DNA of 64,000 nt from contig NC_067196.1 in NCBI RefSeq assembly GCF_000699445.3, positions 79,908,364 through 79,972,363 on the forward strand, written 5' to 3'. Of this stretch, positions 1 to 12,100 are shown in pieces. Source of the DNA: Schistosoma haematobium (taxonomy: Eukaryota; Platyhelminthes; Trematoda; Strigeidida; Schistosomatidae). Positions within the stretch are counted from its first letter, which is position 1, and each line of letters begins with the position of its first letter. The notes below the pieces were generated by a model that was not told the origin of the DNA, did no database searches, and saw only the letters and a program-made list of their open reading frames with translations. Position numbers and translations under genes: made by a program.

Positions 1-1315
1 TCGAATCGGCCGTAAGTAATTCACTACCAGAAGATGGCTTGGTGTAGTGCATGCTGCTTATACTGATAGATATTAGTGGTATGTAACAGCAATCAGAAGT
101 GGAATACTTGCCAGCAGAAGAGTAAACTGAAGAAAACAGGAAGGGAAATATGGAGCAATTAAAACAACGGAATTGAAAGAATCATAAAATGTATGAAGGC
201 CAACTGATGGAATATGTGCAAATAATGAATTGAATGTACGACTTTTGTATTTTTTTAAGACATTGTGATTTCACATTGAACAACAAATTGGTCTCCCCCT
301 GAGTTTGTAGTGTCGGTTGGTATGTTAGGCCCATGTACCCTATTCTAGCTTTCCGACAGGCCAATCTATTCATTCTAGTTGTGTCACATTTTGACCTTTT
401 TAATTATTCGCTTATCAACCTTGACTGTTTTAATATGAGCGTATGTGTGTACACTTCCTGTCTTATTCACCACATGTCTGTAGCTTATTTTTGTGTGACT
501 ATAAATATTGATTAACGCTCGATTAAATGGAGTTGGTTCACACGCCTTCTCCGCTGCGTGTCCTTTCGCATCGCTTTTTTCTCTTCGCTTCTCCGATATT
601 TTGTCTGGATCGAAGATTGTATGGAATACACGTATTCCGAATTCTTTCTCGTATTTGACTTATTTAATTCCGTTATTCACTAACGCGAATTAAGTCGATA
701 ATTTTATAAGAGGATTGACGACATGTTTACTTAGATAACAATCATTCATACGATATTATGGGAGTCAGATATCAGGTCACTAAAAGTTCGCGTTTACAAC
801 ATTGGCAGAACACGTTATTCATGTTAAAATATTCAGTAATCCGGTTGACGATGAGACAAAACCAAGGACTGTGAGTTTAATACTCTATGTTGAGTAACTC
901 ATGTAAAACTCGTAACTCAAACATTCGTATCTGACCAGGCTGATCACCTGACGTTTTGATAAGAACCCAAGTATTTTTCAAGATAAAAACTCGGAAGTGA
1001 AGATTTGACAGAATTTGGGATCCGCTGTATTGGATATTCAGGCCTTGGCAGTTTGTGCTTCTCAAGCTTGTATGGGTAGGATGGGGAATCTCCAAAACCA
1101 CTTAAGTTTCCTACTGTGGTTATGGAAAGGTTTGAAATCCGGACTATGACCGAGGAAGATGTTGAAAATGGTAATATTGTGGCCCAATTCCTTAGATTCA
1201 ACGGAACAGAAACCTGAAAATCTTGGCATTTTCAGATAGGCTGATTTTACTTTCCTACGCAACACTCAAGGAACTACTACTAGACCACGTAAAGTGTACA
1301 AATTGCGAATTCTGT
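1..1315. other. no gene or known repeat recognised
   Basis: AT-rich sequence with only short ORFs that resemble no known protein. The pyrimidine-rich stretch near 530-620 could belong to an old LTR or UTR, but no second copy occurs in the window to support that. Confidence 0.4.
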
Positions 1316-1605
1316 TGTAACTGTAAATAAATCCCCAAAATAAATTGCTCTGTAAGTCTTCGACACTGAATGCTGACCACATTAGTTTTAATGGAATCAC
1401 CTAGCTTAAGGCGCTCGGTCATGCATCCGCACCAGATCACGAGTGGGAACGCCTTACTCAAAATCCCATGCAATCGCTAGCCAGTCTGGGTCAGTAGATT
1501 CTTCATACATTGATAACCTATCAAGCATATCTTCAAACCCCTCGCTTCTGAGTTTTTATTTCACTTGGTGGGTACGATTCATAGTAAGAGGTGTTACTGA
1601 TTAAA
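1316..1605 (+). repeat. R290 repeat, copy 1
   Basis: This stretch matches about 270-290 bp at 24484-24757 (+) and 19861-20118 (-, the rest continuing at 16620-16650). All copies begin near GTAAATAAATCCCCAAAATA and share the cores GCGCTCGGTCATGCATCCGC and TCACTTGGTGGGTACGATTC. Outer flanks differ, so it is a dispersed repeat. No ORF is seen; a SINE-like or short non-autonomous origin is possible. This copy lies just beyond the 3' end of LINE B0. I do not recognise the family. Confidence 0.6.
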
Positions 1606-1624
1606 GGGATGTTAAACTATTTAG

Positions 1625-2835
1625 TATATTATTTATTTATCTGAACACATAAATATTTGTACTGCAGAGCGCCAATATATATGCGCCACACAAAACAATG
1701 AGAATTCGAACAGAAAAAATAAGAGAACAATAACGAAGAGGTTGGTGTAAGGTAGTGTAGTAATAATAATAGTAATAACGAGGGAACGGAAAGGTACAAT
1801 CAGAAGAAATCTTTCAGTTAAGGGGGACACAACCACTTTTTATGAAGAAAGTAAAAGAATGTTACAGCACGATCGCCACTGGCTTCTATTCTGAGCCATA
1901 TCTGACAACGTCTCTAGCCACTGTGTCGCACCATCTCTAGGACCCCAACCAAGGAGTCGTGAAGGACCAACACAAGCCAGTCCTTTGCAGCTTTCTTTCA
2001 TGCCAAGACACCATGTCATATACTGACCACCTCTCCGCTTCTTCCAACCAGTCCCAGAGTCGGCAAATAATGCACGACGTGGAATTCTCTGGGACGACAT
2101 TCGTAGAACATATCCAAGCCACCGAAGATGGTGACACGTTGCATTATCGCCTCTGTGCCCGATCACACGATGCCAAACCTCTGCATTACTACTGACATGG
2201 CGTTGCCACTGGATGTCAGCAATCCTTCGGAGACAGCGATGATCGAACACAGAGAGTCGTCTAACGTCCTCAACTCGGAGAGATCAGGTTTCACAAGCAT
2301 AGAGCGAGACAGCTCTCACCGACGCGTTGTAAATCCGACCTTTTACAGCCAGACCAACATCACGAAGGCGCCAAAGATGGCCCAGATTGGGATAAGCCGC
2401 TCTGGCTTTCACTATACGTGCATTAATCTCATCACTCACACCCCCACCAGCACTTATGCAGCTACCCAGATACACGAACTTCTCGACTACTTCTATTTGT
2501 TCACCATCCAGGGTGAGTACAGGATTAGAATCCTACCAGTCTTGTGGAAGTACTTTGCACTTCGAAGGTGCAAAGCACATACCATACCTACGAACATTGA
2601 TTGCCAACTGATTAAGTACGGATTGCATGGCTTGGGCATTATCACACAGTAAGACAATATCGTCCGCATACTCAAGGTCGAGAAGTCTTTCTCCAGGCAG
2701 CAGATCCACACCGCCATTACTTACATCCATCAGAGCTGTTTCCAGAATGTCATCGATGGCAAAGTTGAAGAGGAATGGTGAGATTGGGCAACCCTGCCTA
2801 ACCCCACTGCTTGAATCGAACAGTGGAGAGAGGTG
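1625..2835 (-). mobile_element. LINE B0: 5'-truncated family B (RTE-like) retrotransposon
   Basis: The minus strand carries the 3' third of a family B LINE: RT motif with the active-site word YADDIVLL (about 2533-2730), the post-RT segment with [10 protein letters not shown] (about 2284-2475), and the C-terminal region with RIPRRALFADSG and [13 protein letters not shown] (about 1840-2250). It ends at 1625-1640 in the AAAT-rich family B tail. Several frameshifts are present, and the reading frame stops at the TAG (2533-2535) shared by all four family B copies here. At 2832-2835 it is joined to a gypsy primer-binding site through the shared bases GGTG. Confidence 0.85.
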
Positions 2836-2850
2836 AGCCCGATGTGATCT
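2831..2850 (+). promoter_or_regulatory. gypsy primer-binding site (tRNA-Trp type)
   Basis: GGTGAGCCCGATGTGAT matches the primer-binding site at 15749 with one difference and is complementary to the 3' end of a tRNA-Trp (the first T of TGG is replaced at the LINE B0 junction). Identity to tRNA-Trp stops after about 17-18 nt, as expected for an ordinary PBS. It lies about 150 bp ahead of the gag start at 2998, where a 5' leader should be. The 5' LTR is missing. Confidence 0.65.
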
Positions 2851-2997
2851 GCTACACCGAATTGCAAACTGTGAGTCTGTTCATTTTTGGATTCTATATA
2901 TCGTTGCTTTATTTTAGTTTTTATATATTTTGATATTTTTTCCGTGTTTTTGGATATATATCTTTCCCCCGTCCATTCTTGTACTTGATATTTCGCC

Positions 2998-3793
2998 ATG
3001 ACGGATCAGACACCCAAGGTACTTAAGTTGAAGACTATGTCCCCATCTTCGACCCAATTACTTCCCTTCTGGCCAGACAACATCGAAGCCTGGTTCTGCT
3101 ACGAACAGGCCGACTTCTACGAGCACGAAGTGAACGACACACGTGCACAATTCCTCGCAGTCGTCAAGGCACTTCCGCGCGAATTTAATAGGTATGTAGC
3201 ACCTAGCATGTTTACTAGTGATGTTTTGGGACCATACGAAAATCTTAAACGTTCTATTCTTAAACACGAAGGGCTAAACGATCGACAAAGGTTAGATCAA
3301 CTCTTTAATAATATCGACCTGCAACACGGTTCGACGACATACATGTTGTTAAGAATGAGTGACGTGATTGGCCGAAGAAATTTTGATGACGGACTATTTG
3401 AACATTTCTTATATAAACTTCCTCAACAGGTGCAGGTTGTGCTGGTCTCGTTTAAAAAACGTCGTAGACGAGCTGGCTGAATCTGCCGACAATGTTTTAG
3501 AGATCACCAGGTCTAATGTCGAGATTTTTTCAGTGAAAGAGAAGCCTCAAGCGACACAGAATGGCATTACGGGACTATGTCATACACTTACACGTTATCT
3601 TAGATTTCGTAATGACCGTAAACGGTCACATACCCCACAAAGAAGCACCTCACGTAAGTGATCTGTCTCTAGACCACGAGAGACAGATAACCCCGACTGG
3701 TGCTGGTATCATAACCAGTACGGAAAATCTAGAAATTGCAAAAAACCCTGCACTTTCCCGAACTCAAAACCTACCGACACGAAAACCAATTAA
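2998..3793 (+). pseudogene. gag: gag pseudogene of a Ty3/gypsy (CsRn1/Boudicca-like) element
   Basis: Gag packages element RNA into particles. An ATG at 2998 opens a frame whose early region (LPFWPDNIEAWF, then a helical section with KALPREFNRYV, and LFEHFLYKLPQQ) follows the gag pattern of flatworm gypsy elements. A frameshift near 3430-3445 moves the reading into the frame that ends at a TGA at 3659-3661. In that same frame follows a knuckle with Cys at 3701, His at 3710, Cys at 3737 and Cys at 3749, spacing C-x2-H-x8-C-x3-C. This CHCC form, rather than CCHC, is characteristic of the CsRn1 clade. The frame closes at TAA 3791-3793. Not translatable as one protein. Confidence 0.8.
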
Positions 3794-3819
3794 GGAAGCT
3801 TCTCAGCCGGCACGTGTTA

Positions 3820-4017
3820 ACGGCATACGTAGCCGGCGAACACAGCCGTCTGTTATACGTCACTGATGTGATAACAGAAGTTTTCTACGTCTTCGATACT
3901 GGCGCAGAAGTTAGCGTTCTTCCAGCGAATTCTAACCACCGACTTCACGAACCGCTTTCAAGCTTACAGGCGGCAAACGGAAAACATATCGCCACATATG
4001 GTAAAATGTACGTGTAA
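3820..4017 (+). pseudogene. pro: gypsy aspartic protease fragment
   Basis: Directly after the gag knuckle, in another frame, comes the retropepsin signature FDTGAEVSVLP with the catalytic Asp codon at 3895-3897, followed by a flap-like LQAANGKHIATYG. This domain cleaves Gag-Pol in functional elements. The frame ends at TAA 4015-4017, and I recognise no reverse transcriptase after it, so the element is truncated at about 4.1 kb. Order and spacing fit the gag just upstream, making this the same insertion. Confidence 0.8.
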
Positions 4018-4627
4018 CGACCGAACTGCCAATATTCGGTTTGAACGCAGGACTGATGAACCAAAATTTATTCGATTAGACCAGACTACGTTCTTCTGTA
4101 TAGCGTACAAAGCATTTTTGAGATACTCGTATTAAATCATATCAAAACACAAACTTTGTGCTCAATTTAAACAGTTCTAATTTAGGAAATAGAACAAATT
4201 ATATCAAAAACACAAAATACCTCAAACGGTACAGCCTGTGCGATACAGTCAAAAGTTTCTCCAACACAAAGTAGCATGATAAACAACAAAAGAAACAGTT
4301 AATACAAAAGAGTTCAATACCTGAGAATCAATAAAAATATTCCCAATAAGAGGGGATAATATATATATCTGCGCGAGTTTTACAAAGGGCAGTGATTCCG
4401 TACGTGTTGTGATTATCCTTGCTTTTGCGTAATTGTTGCATCAAAAGAATTCTTGGTCTACTTTATATTAAAGTACTTTAGTTAAACATCGAAACTCGCA
4501 AAAGTTTGCCATGTGGAACCCTAGCAGAATTCAGATCTACTTCGATATTAGTATTGCTCTCATAAAAGACCTAATCATAAAACTGTATATTTATCATAAT
4601 ATAACTGCGTAACCAATAGAACTTACG
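4018..4627. other. unassigned AT-rich sequence
   Basis: About 600 bp between the gypsy protease fragment and IR-III. The first 100 bp may still be decayed gypsy pol. No coding pattern or repeat recognised beyond that. Confidence 0.35.
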
Positions 4628-5092
4628 TCCAATTCACATCATCGTCTACACCAACTCATTGCATCGTAACAATCACCAATACATGATGGAGAACATGCTT
4701 AGGCTAGAGATAGAACAATATATGTAATATGAATAAAAGATACAAGGTATCATTCAACAGGGACCACGCCTGCAAGGTTGAGTCACGCCATCCGATCAAC
4801 TCGAAATAATTCTATTCATTGTTCCCTCCTTCTTCAACGTTGAGTTATTCTCCGCGTTAAATGTTGAACACCTATTTCCCCAATTGTCTCGTGTTCAGCT
4901 TTGATGATTGTGTAGATAGAGCCCAATGCCACTACACTACTCTCCCACCAGAATCAACGTGACGCTGGTTCGATACCAAATTGAATGGGATTGTCGCGCG
5001 CCGGAGGTTACCAAGAATAATAAGAATCCTCCGGGTATTGATAAGTTGAAAGATTAATCAAAAAGAAGGCGGCAGAAACTGATCGAGCTTTC
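4628..5092 (+). repeat. inverted repeat IR-III, left arm
   Basis: The arm is the near-perfect reverse complement of 7166-7631. Shared landmarks include GACGCTGGTTCGATACC (near 4970) and AGGCGGCAGAAACTGATCGA (near 5065), with reverse complements near 7275 and 7180. It contains no ORF. GGTTCGATACC resembles a Pol III B box, but no convincing A box at proper spacing was found, so a tRNA-derived origin is only possible. Confidence 0.8.
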
Positions 5093-5448
5093 CTTGTTTT
5101 AAAATTTTTTTAATTTTTTAATTTTTTAATATCTTTGTTTATTTAACCTCAGTCACCAGTTATACATGGTGTATAACAAGTTTATTATCGGTACTATTAT
5201 CACCCTGTAAAAATAAGTATTTATATTTGCGATTGTACAGCTTTGAAAATGAAATCGCCGAAAAGAGAACTCTTCGCTGAACTAATCTTTCTTATTTAAT
5301 ATCTAATGTGTCGGGGGACCAATAATGATATTAATAACAGTAATAATTATAAATACGAACATAAGCAGACTTCATATATTAAGATGAATGGGAATAAAAT
5401 AAAACAGACGTGAAAAGTTTCAAAGGTTACATTTTGCTTTTCAGTCAA

Positions 5449-6453
5449 CTAGATGGATGACGGACCTTGTTTGTATAAATCATTATTGAATACATTGATA
5501 TTCAATAGGTGACACAATCCACTTTCGAAAAGAAAATCATCAAGGAGACTTCTGAACAGGGTTTTAGTTTCACTGCAACGGAGGTTCACTGACAGTCTGT
5601 TCCACATGGTTGAGTAGCGAATAACGAAAAAATTCTGGCATAAGTTTGTGTGGGTTCTTGGAATCGCTAGAATATTCTCCTTATTGCGTAGATTGAAGGA
5701 TGATATCATAGAGTATGAACGGGTGGATACCGAGGAGTAGGAAATACCGTTCATAAGTCGGTAGATAAAGACAAGGTTTAATTTGATACGTCTGACCCAG
5801 AGAGGTTCTAATTTGAGTTCTTGACATCTTTGGTGATAGTCTTTGTTGTCAGAATAACCCAAAACAGCTTTGGTGAACCTTCTTTGAACACCTTCAATTT
5901 TAATCAGGTTATTATGCCTGCAATTACTGTAAACTAAAATACCATATTCAAGAATTGGTAAGATACATTTTCTGTATAATAATAATAATCTCTATTCGAT
6001 ATTATTGAAGTTTATCATTATGAATCCGATGAGCTTTCTAGCTTTGGATACTTGAGATGCAATGTGCTCAGAAAAGTTCAAACTGTTGCTATATCTTAAA
6101 CCCAAGTCACGAACAGTGTTAAGAGGTTTCAGTGTATGTTTGTGTATAGCCAAATTTTGGTTAAGGCAGCGGCCAATGTGAATAGATCCACTTTTGTCAA
6201 CATTAAGTGGTAGATTCCACGAAACAGTCCATTCGTATAACTTGTTTATTTCTTCTTGGATTACCGCTGAAATATAGCTTTCTTTGGCGGTAGAAGAGAA
6301 TGAATAAACTACTTTTAGGTCATCGGCAAAAGGGAAAGGTTTACCATACTGAAAGAGGAAACACACGTCATACGAATCGCCTGTAACATCTTCAATAAAC
6401 CCGTCATAGTCATTATTGCTATACGTATTTGGGTTTATGAATTGGTCTATCAT
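5449..6453 (-). pseudogene. LINE D3: CR1/jockey-like reverse transcriptase fragment
   Basis: The minus strand reads FADDLKVVYSF (RT catalytic motif, near 6310-6340), then INKLYEWTVSWNLPLNVDKS and TVRDLGLRYSNSLNFSEHI (about 6000-6250), and in a second frame WVRRIKLNLVFIYRLMNG and YSTMWNRLSVN (about 5449-5862). This order is the C-terminal half of a CR1/jockey-type RT. At least one frame break separates the two parts, and the N-terminal RT and endonuclease are absent. It sits in the spacer between the IR-III arms. Confidence 0.7.
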
Positions 6454-7165
6454 ATTAATAGCCTAAAAACACGAACATAGTTTGGATAATAAAGTCACCG
6501 AATTTAAGTGCTATCATAATGCACTAACATAATAACTAAACTATCAGGTAGTTGTTGGCTAAACAAACATTTAAAATCAAAACTCCGGAACCTACTACTA
6601 AAATTAACACTAGACGAATATTTTTGAATTGAAATTTATAATGTAATTACGCGACTCGGATTCTTTAACGCTACAAACTTCTGCTACTTCATATGGACAG
6701 CACACTGGCATAAACGCTATTTGACTTTGTAATTTAAACCAAAAATAGTACCAATATTAACCTTTCTACAATATTGATCGTTTTTAGTATTTCTACAAAC
6801 AAAATATGTACTACCTATAAGTTAAGCTATTAACACGCATCTTACGGTGACTTATTAAAATATCCCTACACGGAATCATTTTATTTTTTTTATCCCATTT
6901 TTTTAGCCCACATAGTCTTCGTATAGGCTTTTATTTTTTTGCGTGTTAAGAATAAAACCAAACATTTTAAAATTACTTATATGGCCTACAACTTGAGCCA
7001 ATAACCAAATGTTATTATTTTAATGTGACTTGTTAAAATATCCATATACTAAATCGTTCTTCATTGTAATAATCACGCCATTCTTGACATATAAATAATA
7101 TTCATGTAGGTTTTCATTTCGAGCGTGTTAAGCATTAAAACAGACATTTTAAAATTATTACATGT
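6454..7165. other. AT-rich spacer, no gene seen
   Basis: Inner spacer of IR-III. Two related segments (about 6840-6960 and 7010-7150) share phrases such as AAAATATCC, CGTGTTAAG and ACATTTTAAAATTA, so a diverged direct duplication of about 150 bp is likely. No coding signal. Confidence 0.4.
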
Positions 7166-7631
7166 ATTTCTCGATCAGTTTCTGCCGCCTTCTTTTTGAT
7201 TAATCTTTCAACTTATCAATACCCGGAGGATTCTTATTATTCTTGGTAACCTCCGGCGCGCGACAATCCCATTCAATTTGGTATCGAACCAGCGTCACGT
7301 TGATTCTGGTGGGAGAGTAGTGTAGTGGCATTGGGCTCTATCTACACAATCATCAAAGCTGAACACGAGACAATTGGGGAAATAGGTGTTCAACATTTAA
7401 CGCGGAGAATAACTCAACGTTGAAGAAGGAGGGAACAATGAATAGAATTATTTCGAGTTGATCGGATGGCGTGACTCAACCTTGCAGGCGTGGTCCCTGT
7501 TGAATGATACCTTGTATCTTTTATTCATATTACATATATTGTTCTATCTCTAGCCTAAGCATGTTCTCCATCATGTATTGGTGATTGTTACGATGCAATG
7601 AGTTGGTGTAGACGATGATGTGACTTCCACG
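7166..7631 (-). repeat. inverted repeat IR-III, right arm
   Basis: Reverse complement of 4628-5092. Its last 70 bp (7561-7631) also occur at 32683-32752, inside LINE B2, where they replace part of the LINE. The arm abuts LINE B1 at about 7631. Confidence 0.8.
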
Positions 7632-9003
7632 TACGAGCGAAACAATCTGCGAGGATGACGGGATGCCAATCACTAACATCCATCGACGTCTTGGTCGACG
7701 GGCAGAATTCCTCGAAGGGCAGTTCAAATGGCCTGCTGCTCCGGCAACACCGGTCAGACTGTCCTGCCCTCCATGGCCGGTGACGACTGATCCACCAAAT
7801 GAGGCGGAAGTCCGCAAGGAACTCCAACTCTTGAAGCGATACAAATCACCTGGCCCAGATGACTTACCTCCGACTCTTTTGAAAGATGGTGGTGACTTTC
7901 TGACTAAGGAATTGACGACGTTGTTTACAAAGGTTTGGGAACTAGAGAGTGTACCAACGTCATGGAATGAATCGATAGTTGTCCCTATCTTTAAAAGGGT
8001 TCACGTCGTTCCTGTAACAACTATCGGGGGATAAGTCTACTTCCGATTGCGTCCAACCTATTGGCTTCCGTCATACTTCGTAGGTTGTTCAAAACCCGAG
8101 AAAGGTTGACTCGCGAGGAGCAGGCTGGATTTCGTTCTAGTCGAGGATGTATTGATCATATCTTCACCCTCCGCCAAATGTTAGAACACCGCCATATTTA
8201 TCAAAGGCCAACAATCGTAGTGTTTCTTGACATCAGGGCTGCCTTCGATTCGTTGGACAGGACTGTTCTTTGGGATTGTCTATTGAAGAAGGGTGTGCCT
8301 GAGAAGTTTACTAACATCCTAAAAGCCCTATATACAAACACCTCAGGTAGGGTGTGGACATACAACCACATTTCTCCATTGTTCCATTCAAGCAGTGGGG
8401 TTAGGCAGGGTTGCCCAATCTCACCATTCCTCTTCAACTTTGCCATCGATGACATTCTGGAAACAGCTCTGATGGATGTAAGTAATGGCGGTGTGGATCT
8501 GCTGCCTGGAGAAAGACTTCTCGACCTTGAGTATGCGGACGATATTGTCTTACTGTGTGATAATGCCCAAGCCATGCAATCCGTACTTAATCAGTTGGCA
8601 ATCAATGTTCGTAGGTATGGTATGTGCTTTGCACCTTCGAAGTGCAAAGTACTTCCACAAGACTGGTAGGATTCTAATCCTGTACTCACCCTGGATGGTG
8701 AACAAATAGAAGTAGTCGAGAAGTTCGTGTATCTGGGTAGCTGCATAAGTGCTGGTGGGGGTGTGAGTGATGAGATTAATGCACGTATAGTGAAAGCCAG
8801 AGCGGCTTATCCCAATCTGGGCCATCTTTGGCGCCTTCGTGATGTCAGTCTAATCTGGTCGTTATTGTTCCCCTTCTTTTTCTTCTTTTACGCTCCTCAC
8901 CTCTTTTTTCTCCTCATTCCCATTGTTTTGTGTGGCGCATATATATTTGGTGCCCCTTTGTACCAATATTTATGTGTTCAAATAAATAATAATAAATAAA
9001 TAA
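7632..9003 (+). mobile_element. LINE B1: truncated family B retrotransposon
   Basis: RT coding spans about 7663-8669: [68 protein letters not shown] and YADDIVLL. There is a frameshift near 7995-8060 (one A fewer in a run than in B2) and the shared TAG at 8667-8669. Post-[12 protein letters not shown] follows (8727 on), then a deletion removes the C-terminal region, and the element ends in the family B 3' end (TTGGTGCCCCTTTGTACC and an AAATAAAT tail, 8940-9003). The endonuclease is missing; IR-III abuts the 5' side. Confidence 0.85.
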
Positions 9004-9176
9004 TCACTCTGGGTGATGGATGATACAAACCAGTCCAAAACATTCTATTGACACTCAAGGGAGCCGGAAGACTGCTTAATTTCTGTATCTCCACGGAATA
9101 CCACTATATAGTTTGCATGTTATATGACTTATAAATGGTTGTCTACGCAAGATACTCAGCATCCATTGGCCGGATA

Positions 9177-9192
9177 CCATCAGCAACAGCCT
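9177..9192. repeat. target-site duplication of LINE A1, copy 1
   Basis: CCATCAGCAACAGCCT here and at 12682-12697 flank LINE A1. The undisrupted right arm of IR-I carries the sequence once (reverse complement near 30722-30737), confirming a 16-bp target-site duplication. Confidence 0.9.
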
Positions 9193-12100
9193 CAGTCAGT
9201 CAGTCAGTCAGCTACAACGTAGGACCAGGCACATATGTGCATCGGTCCAGGTTGCCATACCGCATCAGCACAACAAGATGCACACTGGATTCATAGAAGT
9301 GGTTAGGTCAAAGGTGGTAATATATAAGAGAAAGATTGCAATAAGGATATAGTACAAAAAGAAAGAATTGGTTCGTAGAAAGAAAGATATGAAGTGACTT
9401 TAATCTCTCAGTTTAAGGGAAGACAGGGAGTGTATACACCGACGCCATTGTGATCGATTCTGAGCCATGTCACCATGAGTCTATAACCATTGGTTACGAC
9501 AGTCACGCGGACCCCAACCAAGTAGTCTGCATCTACCAACATGGCTCAGACTAGAAGTTAGTGACTTCAGGCACTGATGCCACGTTTTGGTTTGGCCGCC
9601 CCTAACTTTCTTCCAACCATCTCCAATACCGGATAGCACTGCACGTCGTGGTAGTCGGTGTTCAGGCATACGTAATACGTGGCCCAACCATCTCAGTCGA
9701 TGAAGATTAACAACCTCATCAACTGATTTACCATCATTCCCTAATACCCTGCGTTCAACCTCACTATTACTTACCCGGTGATACCAGCAGATGCCATCAA
9801 TATTTCTGAGGCATCTGTGGTCAAATACTAGTAGCATACGAGTGTCTTCTACTCTTAATGGCCATGTTTCGCTGCCGTAAATTAAAACAGAACGGACTAC
9901 CGCGCAGTATACTCTTCCTTTTATTGATAGACGGATATCTCGCCTTCGCCAAAGGTGACGTAAGTTGGCAAAAGCCAAGCGAGCTTTTCGAATCCGTGCT
10001 GAGATTTCGTCAGACACCAACCCATTAGGGCTGACCAGACTTCCAAGATAAGTGAAGTTGCCAACGCGTTCGACTACTTCACTCCCTATCCTTAGTTCAG
10101 GTGTTGACGCAGACCAGTCCTGAAGCAACAACTTGCATTTAGAGGGAGAGAAGCGCATTCCAAACATTCTGGCATTGTTGCTTAGTGCTACCAAAAGACT
10201 ACATTTTGTCAGCGTCTTCACCAAACAGGACTATGTCATCCGCGAATTCTAAGTCGATAAGTGGACCTCCTGAAAGGAGATCAATACCCGAGAATTCGGT
10301 AGACGAGAATGTTATTTCCATCAGTAGATCTATGATGAAGTTAAACAAAAATGGAGAAAGTGGACAGCCTTGACCGACACCACTTGAGGTTGCAAAAGCA
10401 GATGACAGTTCTCCATAAGCTCTGACTCGATTGGTAGTGTTCGAGTAAAGAGCCTTCACAAGGCTTATGTACTTCTGAGGTACGCCTTTCAATGACAGAC
10501 ACTGCCACAGAATCTCGCGGTCTACCGAGTCAAATGCTGCTTTTAAGTCGAGAAAGACCACCATTGTCGGACGCCGATAAGTATGCCTGTGTTCTAGAAT
10601 CTGACGAATGGTGAATATGTGGTCGATGCAGCCACGACCAGGTCTGAAGCCAGCTTGAGTCTCTCGTGTTTGCAGTTCACGAGTCTTAGTTAGGCGTCTG
10701 ATAATTATCGAAGCTAGTATTTTAGATATTATATTAGTTAAACTAATCCCTCTGTGGTTGTCACAGGATGATTTTGACCCTTTCTTATATATTGGGACGA
10801 TAAGTGATTGTGACCAGTTAGATGGGATAACGTCCAACTCCCAGATCTTAGCTAAAATATTAGTCAACCTAATCGCTAAAATTGGACCACCATCCCTAAA
10901 GACCTCTGGAGCCAGTCCATCTGGACCAGCTGCCCTTCCTCGTTTCAGATTAACTATAGCCTTTTGAACTTCAGCAAGAGTTGGGGGACCTACTTCAATG
11001 TTCCATTCACACTGTCTGGGAATGGAGGGTAGTTGTAAAGTAGCTGAAGGCCAGTTGAACTGTTCTCTGAAATGTTCCGCCCATCGTTCTAAACGTCTGG
11101 ACTGGGAGCAGATGAGAGTATCGTCTTTTTCTGATATAATCTCACTTACACTTGACTTATTAATTCCAGATTCTTTTATTAGTCTGTAAAGCTGTCTTGT
11201 GTTCCCTATAGTCGCCGCCTTTTCCATCTCTTTTGCTTTCATTGCCCACCACTGCTCACGGTCGTTTCTTAGACTTTTTCTTAACCTAGATCTGATTTGT
11301 TGTCGCTCTTCATCATGTTCGGAACCTGATGGGACGAGTTTGCGAGAACCCATCAGTGTGATAGACTTTGAAGAAATCCATTGGTTCTTTGTAACCCTGT
11401 GGTTTAAATCAGTGATAGATGTCACTGCTGTTTCCACAGCTGTTTGTATGGCTTTCCAAGCAACAACTGGGTCAACCTCGTTTTCAAAACTACCTAGTCG
11501 TGACCTCAGTTGTTCCTGGAACCTACTTTTGGTTTCCTCGCTACTCAGTTCGGTTCTAATGGGTCTTTTTACTGTGGCTTTTTTGCGTCCAGTGAGGCGC
11601 AAGCAGATGCGTGCCCGTATTAGGGCGTGGTCGGAGTCCAAGCAGGTACTCCAGAATGAGCGACAATCTTCTACCGACCCTCTCCAACGATGACTGATGG
11701 CAATATGGTCTATTTGAGTCCATCGTTGGTTTGGTGTAGGGGGTCGCCATGTTAGACGATGTCTCTCCTTATGCTTAAAATTTGTGTTTGCTAAAAATAA
11801 GCGATTGTCTGAGCATAGTTGCAGCAGACGATCACCATTATCTGTTCGCTGTGCCGGAATGCTAAAGTATCCACGTAAATGACTTTCTGTTTGGTTTGGA
11901 GCGAGGTTTCAGTAGACCTGGGACAGTGTTTTGAGCACTAGAATCGTTGGCTATGGTGACACTTGAGGGGAAGCCGAAAAAGGGAATTTAGAGTTGAAAG
12001 TCGATGTAGGAGGAATAATAGGAATTGAAGAGGGAGGTTGATTATGAATACAGTGGTCTTGAGTGCTGTTAGAGGTATGAGGGCGGTTATCACTTCCCGG

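Larger units (their letters stand above)
7561..9192 (+). repeat. inverted repeat IR-I, left arm, outer part
   Basis: This is the reverse complement of about 30735-32752. It contains LINE B1 and 190 bp of downstream flank (9003-9192). Relative to the right arm it has lost about 350-380 bp between 8850 and 8853 (3' portion of LINE B). The arm continues at 12682 after the LINE A1 insertion. Confidence 0.85.

Noticed and set aside
4960..4990. tRNA-derived SINE in IR-III
   Set aside because: A B-box-like GGTTCGATACC exists, but no A box at suitable distance on the same strand.
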